Source of the DNA: JABHIE01 sp964584805
GTDB taxonomy: Bacteria; Planctomycetota; UBA1135
Assembly (NCBI GenBank): GCA_964584805.1
Contig: CAZPAY010000021.1
Span: forward strand, 1-47,331
Direction: 5' to 3'
Length of the DNA stretch: 47,331 nucleotides
The position numbers and the translations under genes were made by a program. The notes under the pieces are model-generated. The model made no database searches. It worked only from the letters and a program-made list of their open reading frames with translations, and was not told the DNA's origin. Positions 15,971 to 24,968 of this stretch are shown piece by piece; the stretch's first letter is position 1; each line of letters opens with the position of its first letter.

Positions 15971-18205
15971 TTAATGCTGCTCATGAAGATACAGCGCGGT
16001 GTAATCGGTCAACATACGATGAGTACTAAATTTCGACGGCACGCTCATCAAAGATTGCTTACAAAGCTTGAGCCATTTTTTCGGAAGGCCTGACCGATTG
16101 CGATCGTAAAACATCGGCACAATGACTTGCTCGAGTAATTCATAAAGTGCATTTACATCAGCATCGTCACGCGCGCGACCAGACTCTGGCAAAACGCGCG
16201 TGCGACCTTGAGTAATCGCCCATTTGTCGCCGTCAATCACCCAACCATTCTTACCGTTATAGCCCTCGGGCCACCACCCGTCGGCGATTGACAAATTCAC
16301 GCCACCGTGCAAAGGCGGCTTCATGCCGGATGTGCCCGAAGCCTCGTGCGGGCGGATTGGCGTATTGAGCCAAATGTCACAGCCGGAAGTAAGCATGCGC
16401 CCGATATGCATATCGTATTCTTCCAAAATGGCCACACTGCCGCGGAAACCCTCTTTTTGAGCCATTTTGTAAATCTTTTGCGCAAAAGCCTGGCCATCCT
16501 CGTCGCGCGGATGGGCTTTGCCAGCAAAGATAATTTGGACGGGCTTGCCTTTTTTCGTCATGATTTTTTCCAAACGGGCGGCATCACGAAAAATCAAAGG
16601 TGCGCGCTTATAGGTTGCAAAGCGACGCGCAAAACCAATCGTCAGTGCATCTTTATCGAGCATGTTGCGCGCGTCAGAAATAAGGCTAGCGGTAGCACCT
16701 CGACGCAACATTTGTTCGCTCATGCGCTCACGGACAAAGTGGACCAAATTGTGCCGCAATGTATTGCGAAGGCTCCACAATTCTTCATCAGGGATTTGCT
16801 TGGCCTTGTCCCACCAAGGTTGGTCGGGATCGATGCCCGACCAACGCGGCTTCATGTGCTTTTTGTAAAGTTCTTTTGCTTCAGGGGCAAGCCAAGTTTG
16901 CGTGTGCACTCCATTGGTTACATGACCAATCGGGACATCTTTTAACTGATCAACCCCATAAACATTTTTCCACATCTCTCGACTGACGCTCCCGTGGAGT
17001 GAGGCAACGCCATTTACTTGTGCGCAAGTTCGCAAGGCCAAAACAGTCATGCAAAGCTGCTCGTTTTTATCGCCTGGGTTTTCACGACCCAAATCAGCTA
17101 ACCCTTGTGCGTTTAGACCCAAATCGCGCAAGAGCGGGCGAAGCCACTTCGCAGCCATCTTGGGTTCATAACGATCATGCCCCGCGGGTACAGGCGTGTG
17201 AGTTGTAAACAAACTGGTCTTGCGTAAACGCTCAAAACCTTTTTCCATGGAGCGGCCGGCTTCTAGTTCCATGCGCATGCGCTCAAGATTTGCAAAGGCG
17301 GCATGCCCTTCGTTGAGATGACAAATCGTTGGGTTTTCGCCGACAGCAACCAATGCGCGCACACCTCCTACGCCAAGCAAGATCTGCTGACGCAAGCGCA
17401 ACTCAGGCTCGCCTTTATAAAGACCCTCGGTAAGCTTGCGGTCTTCTGCCTTATTGCATGGCAAATCTGCATCGAGCAAATAGAGCGGCACGCGGCCAAC
17501 ATCTAATTTCCAAATTTTTGCACGAACGGAGCGAGCGCCCATGGGGCATTCGATTTCAATGCCTAAATCTTGAAGAGGCCACTCTGCAAAATCTGGCTCA
17601 GGGTAAAGCACACGCGTCGTGCCATCCTCTCGAAACTCTTGCCGATAGTAGCCATGCTTATAAAGCAAACCGACGCCGCACAGAGGGACGCCCAAATCAC
17701 TCGCTGCCTTGAGGTGGTCGCCCGCCAAAACTCCGAGGCCGCCAGAATATTGGGGGATAGATTCATGGAGTGCGTATTCAGAACAAAAATACGCGACACG
17801 CAGGCGGCGCATCCCTCTGCCAGCGGCCCCCACCTTGCCGCGCTTGCGGGCTTTGCGCAGACGCTCGTACCAAGTACTCGCTTTGGAGTATTTAGCCTGA
17901 GCTTCTTCAACAATACATAGCCGTTTGACAAAAGAATCATCGGCTGCCAAATCATCGAGACGGCATCCACCTTCACCCGCGCGAATTTGAGCGGCGGCCG
18001 ACAAAGCCACGAGTGGCGCATGGTTTGATGCGCGCCACGCAATCGGATCGAGCGATGCAAAAAGGCGCTGGGCCTCTGGATGCCATGCCCACCACAAGTT
18101 GGCCGCGAGTTTGCGCAGTCGCTCATGAAGTTGGGCGGCCGTTGGCTGCTTGCGGCGAACGCTCTTGCGGGCTTTTTTATTGGTAGCGGGCTTTTTGGAA
18201 GGCAT
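15971..18205 (-). CDS. glgP: Alpha-glucan (glycogen/maltodextrin) phosphorylase
   Basis: 744 residues of the shorter GT35 type. The N-terminal part has NLWWAWHPEAQRLFASLDP; the core includes AYFCSEYALHESIPQYSGGLGVLAGDH; the pyridoxal-phosphate region includes EASGTSGMKPPLHGGVNLSI followed by DGWWPEGYNGKNGW. It releases glucose-1-phosphate from alpha-1,4-glucans in the cytosol. The first about 25 residues are Lys/Arg-rich (KKPATNKKARKSVRRK) and not part of the fold; they may be an extension or a start set too far upstream. It sits between cotH and the pxp genes on one strand, and probably works with MalQ. Confidence 0.93.
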   Translation of the reverse strand: MPSKKPATNKKARKSVRRKQPTAAQLHERLRKLAANLWWAWHPEAQRLFASLDPIAWRASNHAPLVALSAAAQIRAGEGGCRLDDLAADDSFVKRLCIVEEAQAKYSKASTWYERLRKARKRGKVGAAGRGMRRLRVAYFCSEYALHESIPQYSGGLGVLAGDHLKAASDLGVPLCGVGLLYKHGYYRQEFREDGTTRVLYPEPDFAEWPLQDLGIEIECPMGARSVRAKIWKLDVGRVPLYLLDADLPCNKAEDRKLTEGLYKGEPELRLRQQILLGVGGVRALVAVGENPTICHLNEGHAAFANLERMRMELEAGRSMEKGFERLRKTSLFTTHTPVPAGHDRYEPKMAAKWLRPLLRDLGLNAQGLADLGRENPGDKNEQLCMTVLALRTCAQVNGVASLHGSVSREMWKNVYGVDQLKDVPIGHVTNGVHTQTWLAPEAKELYKKHMKPRWSGIDPDQPWWDKAKQIPDEELWSLRNTLRHNLVHFVRERMSEQMLRRGATASLISDARNMLDKDALTIGFARRFATYKRAPLIFRDAARLEKIMTKKGKPVQIIFAGKAHPRDEDGQAFAQKIYKMAQKEGFRGSVAILEEYDMHIGRMLTSGCDIWLNTPIRPHEASGTSGMKPPLHGGVNLSIADGWWPEGYNGKNGWVIDGDKWAITQGRTRVLPESGRARDDADVNALYELLEQVIVPMFYDRNRSGLPKKWLKLCKQSLMSVPSKFSTHRMLTDYTALYLHEQH

Positions 18206-18230
18206 ACCAAATTATGCCGTTGCCACCGAT

Positions 18231-21200
18231 TTATTGCCCAGGGGAACCGTGAGCCGCTGAGGATGCCTGCCAACTTTCAGCGAGACTGTTGTCGAGCCAA
18301 GGGTCGATGAGCTCTAAGGTCTGCCCGTTACCGTCTGGCTCGGTTGGCCAGGGCGCGTTGTCATCGAAAGCGACGATGTCCATTAAATTTTCTTGTGCAT
18401 TGAAAAGGCGCACCGTGTCACCCTTTCCGCTAAATCCAAAACCAAGATCGCCAACCAATAGAGACAGGGGGAAGGTCGGCCAATGCGTCAAAAAGAGTGC
18501 TTGACTTGTCACGAAAACAAGCTGGCCTCCTGCGGGCAAAATTGTGCCTGTAGGGATGACAAAAATATTGCTGTCTTTGTCGTCGCGGATTTGCCAACCC
18601 GACAAGTCAAGATCCACTTGCCCGGGGTTGTGCAACTCAACCCAGTCTTCTGTATCGAAAGCAAGCTCTGAGTTGTAATTAATTTCTTGAATCACCGCTG
18701 AACCTGGAATGGGCGCACGCTTGAAATAAGCCCCTATTTGTCGATTGCCGGTAGCCGTAAAAGTAACGGTTGCGGTTTGCGGTAGAGTTGTGTCAGTCCA
18801 TCGGTCAAATTCCCAACCTGGGTAGGCAACCGCCTCGAGAGTCAAAGGGATATTTAGGAAATAAGTGCCTTTGAAATACCCATGCGCTTCTACTGCAGCT
18901 AGCTTTACATAACCCGCGCGGTTATTCATGGGGCCACACTCTAGTTGCCAAGTACCCGGCGAGCCAAAGTGCGTGGCGACATGTTGTCGCGCATAAGTGA
19001 CTCGTTGCTCAAGGAAGGCCGCGATGTCGTCGAGGTTGCGCCGCCAGTTGGCAAAATCACTACCCCAGCGGAGTTGGTGGTCAATAATCTCGGGGTGGAT
19101 TTTTAATGCCATCTCACGAGCCACAGGGATGGACTCTTCCACCGACAAGTTTGTATTCATGTAGTCGGCGTACCGATTTACAAATCGGTGAACGAATTTT
19201 GGTGATTCAATCAAATCTGCAAATACACCTGTCACTTGATGGCCGCCACCAATAATTTGACCAAGCATATCGTGGGTTGCATCTGCACCCCAGTTTCCAA
19301 CACCGCCATCTGCATCGTAGAAAAAGAATCGCCACTGCCCATCGTTGGTGCGAGGGCGCCAATACTTCACATTATTGTGGGGCCAATCGAGGTTATTGAA
19401 AAAGACTTCGCAAATGATGTAATCGCAAAAACTATCGATATCAAGCCGCGAAGCAACGAGCGCATAAGCATCAGGATCGCTCATGCTGTGTGCGCTCATG
19501 TAATCCATCAACTCAAACCAAGCGAGGTTGTCACCTTCATGAACATCATGCCCTGCAAACTCAAGCAGGTCGATATTGTCTTTGTCTGCCGCGTGGTGGG
19601 CCTCAGCATGGAACTTGTCAATCCGTTCGCGAATATTGTGAATCCCCCAATACTCGCCGTTAATGTACACAATGGAGGGCCTGTAGGCCATCACATCAAC
19701 ATCAGCAGGTTGCATCAAATTATGCGCAAGGCCATCGCGCATCATCGACTGAACCCAATCTTGCCCTGAATTCCTCAGGAGTAAACGCGAAAACGCTTGA
19801 GGTTGTTCCGCGCCAAAAATAGGCCACGGCATAATCGACTCTTCATATCCTGAACGAAAAAGCAGAGCCAATGTTTTTTGAGCGTAACTGCGCGTCGCGC
19901 CGCCATGAATCTTTGCACCCGCATCACTACTAAAGACGCGCTGGCCATTCTCTTCAAAAAATTCAACATGGAAAGGGCGCTCCATGTCAGACATAAAGTT
20001 GGAATAGAGGCCTTCGTTCGAATCCCACATGTTATAGGGGTCGGTCACGATTGACCAAACGGGCATGTCGTGATCGGTAATGCGATAGAGATACGATTCG
20101 GTCGCCGTCCGTGAGGGCCACATGCCTTGGGCAAAAGCAGTCGCACGCAAAGGGATGACTCCCGTGTGACTGGAACTGCCAATTTGAAATGGGGCAGAAT
20201 AAGCAACTGAAGTCGCACCGCCTGGGGTTGGCTCGCTCCCATCAAGCGTGTACCAAATATCTGCGGTTGGGTCGATGCAATCTAAGCTAACCCAAGTGGC
20301 TTGCGCACGGTGTGAGCCGGGGGGAGTGATGGCGACCTCTGCAGTGTGGTCAGGGCGACCTTCTGTTGAATTGACAACACCCGGTGTTGGCTCAAGAAAA
20401 CGCACGACAGCACCGGTTGTCAAATCGCGACCCATAGTTTGATCGCAGTACATCCGACCGGTGAGCAAGATGTCTTGCTGCACTCCGAAATTGTCCGTTA
20501 AAATGATGCGATCGCCTGAAGTAGATATTTTGAAGTTAGCGTGCAATTCACTCCCACTTTTGTCAAAGTCTAAAGCCGCTGACGGAGTGCCAGGCGCAGA
20601 GGCCCATGATCGGCCTAAAGATAAAAAAGGTGTCAGCGTCATGGTGCCGCCCGCGCCCTGGTTGTGCGCTTCAATCGCTAACGCATTTGTACCGACTCGC
20701 AGCAAGGATGCAAAATCTTCAACGCGGAATTCGGGTGGCACACCATTCCAGTGCAAAACACCGTTGTGACTGTCGGTTGCAGATTCAGCCCAAGGAGGCT
20801 TACGCCCCAACACGCCAACATTGTGGCGAGCGATTTCCGTGCCGTTGAGGTAAGCCACAAAACCATCGTCATAATCGACATCAAGTCGAACCTGGCGGAT
20901 GTCGTCCAACTCTGCTTGCGTCAACGAAAAGGTGTATCGGGCAGCTACCGTGTCGCTTGATATCGTCGTCGCGGTGTGGCTGTAACCCTTTCCAAACGGG
21001 CTTGCGCCAGTGGCCCAAGCGCTGGCATCAAACAGGTAGTCGCGCCAAGACAGGTCGGGCGCGGTTGATTGAGCCCAAAAAGACCCCGTGTTACCCCAAT
21101 CAATTATCGTATCCCAGTTGAGATGCTGACCTCGGTCTTTGTCCGAGGCAAAAACCATAAGATATCCATCGACTGGCAGGGTTACATCGGGGAAAACCCA

Positions 21201-21470
21201 CATACTCGGCTTAGCCGCATCGTCGGAAAGCCCCCAACCCAAAAGACTTACGGGTGTTGCACCCGTGTTGTGGAGCTCAATCCAATCCGGGGTGGCGCCA
21301 TCTTCATCTAGTACGCTTTCTAAATTTGAGGCACAAACCTCATTAATCACCACCTGCTGAGCGGGTAAGGACAGGGTGAAAAGCAGCGTAAATGCTGTAA
21401 CGAAAAGGGGTTGGATGGGAATCAAGCGGTGGATTGACTGCTGTAAGTCGAGTGAAACAAAGGATATCAC
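18231..21470 (-). CDS. Large exported CotH-kinase protein with two lamin-tail domains
   Basis: 1079 residues from the GTG at 21470, which has AAAGG 9 bases upstream; the longer open frame reads into malQ. A signal peptide (about 16-38) is followed by a lamin-tail domain (INEVCASNLESVLDEDG, WIELHNTGA), a galactose-binding-like region, a chitobiase C-terminal-like segment (IWYTLDGSEPT) and a CotH domain (FEENGQRVFSSDAGAKIHGG, NGEYWGIHNIRERID, CDYIICEVFFNNLDWPHNN). A YFKGTYFLNIPL/GWEFDRWTD repeat and a second lamin-tail domain at the C-terminus complete it. CotH proteins are atypical protein kinases; in bacteria the targets are unknown. Lies within the glucan genes. Confidence 0.85.
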   Translation of the reverse strand: MISFVSLDLQQSIHRLIPIQPLFVTAFTLLFTLSLPAQQVVINEVCASNLESVLDEDGATPDWIELHNTGATPVSLLGWGLSDDAAKPSMWVFPDVTLPVDGYLMVFASDKDRGQHLNWDTIIDWGNTGSFWAQSTAPDLSWRDYLFDASAWATGASPFGKGYSHTATTISSDTVAARYTFSLTQAELDDIRQVRLDVDYDDGFVAYLNGTEIARHNVGVLGRKPPWAESATDSHNGVLHWNGVPPEFRVEDFASLLRVGTNALAIEAHNQGAGGTMTLTPFLSLGRSWASAPGTPSAALDFDKSGSELHANFKISTSGDRIILTDNFGVQQDILLTGRMYCDQTMGRDLTTGAVVRFLEPTPGVVNSTEGRPDHTAEVAITPPGSHRAQATWVSLDCIDPTADIWYTLDGSEPTPGGATSVAYSAPFQIGSSSHTGVIPLRATAFAQGMWPSRTATESYLYRITDHDMPVWSIVTDPYNMWDSNEGLYSNFMSDMERPFHVEFFEENGQRVFSSDAGAKIHGGATRSYAQKTLALLFRSGYEESIMPWPIFGAEQPQAFSRLLLRNSGQDWVQSMMRDGLAHNLMQPADVDVMAYRPSIVYINGEYWGIHNIRERIDKFHAEAHHAADKDNIDLLEFAGHDVHEGDNLAWFELMDYMSAHSMSDPDAYALVASRLDIDSFCDYIICEVFFNNLDWPHNNVKYWRPRTNDGQWRFFFYDADGGVGNWGADATHDMLGQIIGGGHQVTGVFADLIESPKFVHRFVNRYADYMNTNLSVEESIPVAREMALKIHPEIIDHQLRWGSDFANWRRNLDDIAAFLEQRVTYARQHVATHFGSPGTWQLECGPMNNRAGYVKLAAVEAHGYFKGTYFLNIPLTLEAVAYPGWEFDRWTDTTLPQTATVTFTATGNRQIGAYFKRAPIPGSAVIQEINYNSELAFDTEDWVELHNPGQVDLDLSGWQIRDDKDSNIFVIPTGTILPAGGQLVFVTSQALFLTHWPTFPLSLLVGDLGFGFSGKGDTVRLFNAQENLMDIVAFDDNAPWPTEPDGNGQTLELIDPWLDNSLAESWQASSAAHGSPGQ

Positions 21471-21502
21471 GAAATGCGCCTTTGGTGGACCGCAAATCGC
21501 CT

Positions 21503-22597
21503 TTACGACTTTGTAACAAGACGCGCCGTGAAACCTAATCGTTCCTGTATTTGGGCTGCCAATCTCTTGGATAAAGCCCCAGTGGGTAGCTGCCAGCGCC
21601 ATTGGCCCTCGATTTGGCCCGGGATATTCATCCTGGCCTCGGCACCAAGCCCCAGTAAATCTTGCATCGGGATCAACGCCAAAGGCGCTTCGGATTGCCA
21701 AAGAGTCTCGATGGCTTGGCCCAGCGACGAATAAGGGGGCGCCACACCCCGAGCAGCAAACTCATCGAGCCAGCCTTGCGTTGTATTGTTGTCATGCGTG
21801 CCGGTGTAGGCGACAACATGGTGCGCGTCGAGAGCGTCGCCATTTTGCAAAAGCCTCATGCCAGGTAGACCAAAGTCGTCTCGCAATGCTTCAACCTCTG
21901 GTGTTAGCAAACCCAAATCCTCCGCGATAAGCGGCAACGGAACAGCACCTCGCTCCTCAACTAAAGCTTGCAGGATTTCGCGACCCGGCGCCAATTCCCA
22001 AACGCCCTCCTCTGCCGTTTCGGCTTTCCCGTCTATTTCAAAAGCATGGTAAAAACCTATAAAGTGATCGATTCGGATGGCGTCAAACCAATTTAATTGT
22101 GTTTGAATGCGCCTCACCCACCATGCAAAATTTTCGGCGTGGTGTGCGGGCCAATTGTAATGGGGGTGCCCCCAGAGTTGCCCCGATTCACTAAAACAAT
22201 CTGGCGGTACACCCGTTTGCACGGAAGGCCTGCCACCTGAATCTAGACGAAACAATTCTGGGTTTTCGACAACATCCTCAGAGGCTGCTGGGACAAAAAT
22301 CGGTAAATCGCCCATAAGCCTAATGCCAACTTTTTCACAATGCCCGCGGAATGCATCCCATTTTCCTCCGACGAAATCCCCTTGTCGAAAAGATGACTTT
22401 GCCGAATACGGAGAATAGACATTCTCTGGCAACGGGCCAATCGGCAACATTTGCCACCAGCGAAACCCGGACTCTGCCAACCAATCTGCAAACGCGCACG
22501 CGCCATCCAAGGTCTTGCCCCCGCAGGGCAAAGAAGTGAGGTGCAACAATACACCGGCACTGCGCTCTTTAAAAAAAGGGTGGTACGGTAAAGTCAT
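21503..22597 (-). CDS. malQ: Compact 4-alpha-glucanotransferase (MalQ)
   Basis: 364 residues from the ATG at 22597, which overlaps the upstream amylase stop (ATGA). The GH77 residues are all present: nucleophile Asp in DAIRIDHFIGF, acid/base Glu in LIAEDLG, and the third Asp in YTGTHDNNTTQGW; substrate loops GVPPDCFSESGQLWG and SPYSAKSSF are also there. Usual MalQ is about 500 residues. Here SPYSAKSSF runs almost directly into RQGDFVGGKWDAFRGHCEKV, so about 115 residues of the usual helical subdomain are missing (junction near 22388) with the frame intact. Role: transfers glucan chains between maltodextrins and feeds GlgP. Confidence 0.88.
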   Translation of the reverse strand: MTLPYHPFFKERSAGVLLHLTSLPCGGKTLDGACAFADWLAESGFRWWQMLPIGPLPENVYSPYSAKSSFRQGDFVGGKWDAFRGHCEKVGIRLMGDLPIFVPAASEDVVENPELFRLDSGGRPSVQTGVPPDCFSESGQLWGHPHYNWPAHHAENFAWWVRRIQTQLNWFDAIRIDHFIGFYHAFEIDGKAETAEEGVWELAPGREILQALVEERGAVPLPLIAEDLGLLTPEVEALRDDFGLPGMRLLQNGDALDAHHVVAYTGTHDNNTTQGWLDEFAARGVAPPYSSLGQAIETLWQSEAPLALIPMQDLLGLGAEARMNIPGQIEGQWRWQLPTGALSKRLAAQIQERLGFTARLVTKS

Positions 22598-24942
22598 CGT
22601 GAGCGAACCCAAACGCATCCCGACAATGGCGGAAGTAGGCGTCGGTCTTTCTCTTGCGAATAAATGACCTCCCAGCCCTCGCCTTGGGGTCGCCACGACG
22701 ACTCATGGGTTGCAGAAGCGTTCATCGCGACTACGACCTCTTGGGTTGTATTCTCACGCAAAAATGCGAACACTCGACCATCCGTGTCACTTGCTTCAAG
22801 GATGGAAAGTGAGCCGTCTTGCAGAGCTGAGTGCTGACTGCGGACTGCAATGATTTGTTTGTAATAATCCAAATGAGATGTGTCGACAAAATAATCTTTT
22901 GATACATACGGCTCTAAATCCTGCCACAACATCGGCCGCCGGCACATAGGGTCGTCAGCCCCCCAAAGCCCGACCTCATCGCCATACCAAATCATCGGAG
23001 CGCCCAGCCAGGTCATTTGAAACAACGCGGCCAATCGAGCGCGATGATACGACTCTTTACTTGGACGGCCGTCATAGTAGTTGGCATTGCTGTCTTGGAT
23101 GCGGTTTTGCTGATCATAATCACGACCAGGGTTTTGCATCATCGAGGCCAATCGGTCTGTGTCGTGACTGTCTAGCAAGTTCATCATGACTGCTGTGTTT
23201 TCGGCCGAATAGGCCAATTGGAGCTCGCTCAAGTGCCTTGCCAATTCTTCCGTCGGCATCTCTGGCTGAGCAACTCCACACCACTCAACCACTGCCGATG
23301 CAAATGGATAATTCATCACAGCATCAAATCGACCACCGCCGACCCAATCATCAGCTCGATGCCAAATCTCCCCTGAAATATATGCATCAGGGTTAAGCGC
23401 CTTTACATGCGCGCACCAGTCGTCCCAAAAAGGCATCGGGACTTCATTGGGTACATCAAGTCGCCAGCCATCAATTCCATCGCTAGGGTCGCCGTCGCCG
23501 TTTGGGTCCATCCACCTTTTCGTGACATCGAAGATATGTTGTTTGGCGGACTCACTAGCAAGCCCAGCGGCTGATTTCTTGAACACAGGTAATTCACCAA
23601 ACCCGGCCCACCCTTCATATTGAAAAGGTTTCCACGAGCGCACATCAAACCAATCTGCATATTGAGATCGTTTTCCTTTTTCCCGCACATCTATAAAAGC
23701 AGGGTGCGCCTCGCCCACATGGTTCCAGACGCCATCAAGGATAACGCGAAACCCCATCGACTTGGCCTTGCGCAAAAACGAAAGAAATCGCTTGTCGGCT
23801 GTCGTCCATACCCAAGTGGAAGGGTCCAATAAATCCTCTCCCGCTACCTCTTCAGCGTAATTGCCGCCACCAAGGACATCATCAATATGGATGTAATCCG
23901 TTGCGTTATATCGATGGTGCGAAATCGATTGAAAGACCGGGGTTAAATACAAAGCGTTTACGCCCAAATCCGAAAGGTACGGTAGCTTGTCTTCGAGTCC
24001 GGCCAAGTCGCCGCCATAACGACGGTGAAACACGGAGTAATTCCAGTAACTCTTCCCATCTTTCGTTTCGAAACTCTCGGCCTTTTCGTATGGAGCGACC
24101 CAATCATTTACGGGGTCTGGATTCCAGTCAGGCTCACCATTGCGAAAACGATCCGGCATGATTTGATACCAAATTGCACGGCGCGACCACGCGGGTGGCG
24201 AAGGATAGGTTGTCTCTATTTTTGGCATTACGTAAATCCGAAAATCGCTCGCGCGCTGATCGCCATCTTGAAAAAGAAAGGTGTAAGGCGTGCCCTCTTT
24301 TGTGATTGGAAAAGAGGCCTCCCAAGTTTCAAGTGGCGTGCCGCGGTGCACGCGCGCCATCGGCAAATCATCAAAACCTTCGCGCGTTAAGTCAACCGCC
24401 TCAACATCACCCGCCAAACACTGCACGCGCAACAAAGCCTTGCCCTCGCCCGCCCGCTGAAAGAAAAAAGATGAACTCGCATCGTGCCGAATTGCGGCCG
24501 ACCAAATTTCGCCGTCAGCTAATTTTGCCCTGACAGATGGCAAATCCTGTTTCTGCCACAACTCGCCCAACCGCAAAACAGAGTTTGCTCCGCCGTGGCC
24601 ATCCGGTTCGCTATCGCCGTTGGCCCCGTCAACAAGCCACTGCTCGCCGTCGACCACAAACTTGTAATGATGGACGCCCTCTTGAAGCGGCACTTTGACC
24701 ACCCACGCGCCCCTTTTGCGCTGCATGGGCGTGGCATCTTTACTCCAGCCATTAAAACTGCCCGCCAAATGCACCGTCTTCGCCTTTTTCTTAAAGCGAA
24801 AGGCCACGAGCCATTGACCCGGGTCGGCCTGTTCGGCCTCGAAACCGTGCGGCAATGCGCCCGCTGAAAAAACAGGCTCGGCCATAGGCGGAACCAGCGG
24901 CCAAGATTCTTGAGCCAACGCAAGGAAGATGAGAGGAAGCAC
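22594..24942 (-). CDS. Exported GH13 alpha-amylase/neopullulanase-type enzyme with N-terminal CBM48
   Basis: 782 residues from the GTG at 24942; a stop lies four codons upstream, so no earlier start exists. A short hydrophobic start ending ALA-QES is a likely signal peptide. Residues 45-126 form a CBM48/AMPK-like glucan-binding domain (VHLAGSFNGWSKDATPM); a second beta domain spans about 140-240. The GH13 barrel has VILDGVWNH, DGWRLDVPNE (nucleophile Asp496), SGEIWH (acid/base Glu525) and LLDSHDTDR (Asp594). Hydrolysis of alpha-glucans outside the cytosol is expected. Divergent from the maltodextrin ABC transporter genes with only 26 bases between start codons. Confidence 0.92.
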   Translation of the reverse strand: MLPLIFLALAQESWPLVPPMAEPVFSAGALPHGFEAEQADPGQWLVAFRFKKKAKTVHLAGSFNGWSKDATPMQRKRGAWVVKVPLQEGVHHYKFVVDGEQWLVDGANGDSEPDGHGGANSVLRLGELWQKQDLPSVRAKLADGEIWSAAIRHDASSSFFFQRAGEGKALLRVQCLAGDVEAVDLTREGFDDLPMARVHRGTPLETWEASFPITKEGTPYTFLFQDGDQRASDFRIYVMPKIETTYPSPPAWSRRAIWYQIMPDRFRNGEPDWNPDPVNDWVAPYEKAESFETKDGKSYWNYSVFHRRYGGDLAGLEDKLPYLSDLGVNALYLTPVFQSISHHRYNATDYIHIDDVLGGGNYAEEVAGEDLLDPSTWVWTTADKRFLSFLRKAKSMGFRVILDGVWNHVGEAHPAFIDVREKGKRSQYADWFDVRSWKPFQYEGWAGFGELPVFKKSAAGLASESAKQHIFDVTKRWMDPNGDGDPSDGIDGWRLDVPNEVPMPFWDDWCAHVKALNPDAYISGEIWHRADDWVGGGRFDAVMNYPFASAVVEWCGVAQPEMPTEELARHLSELQLAYSAENTAVMMNLLDSHDTDRLASMMQNPGRDYDQQNRIQDSNANYYDGRPSKESYHRARLAALFQMTWLGAPMIWYGDEVGLWGADDPMCRRPMLWQDLEPYVSKDYFVDTSHLDYYKQIIAVRSQHSALQDGSLSILEASDTDGRVFAFLRENTTQEVVVAMNASATHESSWRPQGEGWEVIYSQEKDRRLLPPLSGCVWVRSR

Positions 24943-24948
24943 GATTTC

Positions 24949-24958
24949 ATTCTAAAAT
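24949..24958. promoter_or_regulatory. Overlapping divergent -10 elements between amylase and transporter genes
   Basis: The plus strand has TAAAAT (24953-24958, 5 of 6 to consensus), placing a start about 4 bases before the ATG at 24969. The minus strand has TAGAAT (24954-24949, 5 of 6), placing a start on the amylase GTG at 24942. No convincing -35 boxes were seen. Confidence 0.4.
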
Positions 24959-24968
24959 AGCCAACCCC

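Noticed and set aside
21471..21701. 77-residue upstream extension of the first CotH protein
   Set aside because: It overlaps the malQ coding sequence; the GTG at 21470 has an AAAGG ribosome site and leads into a signal peptide.
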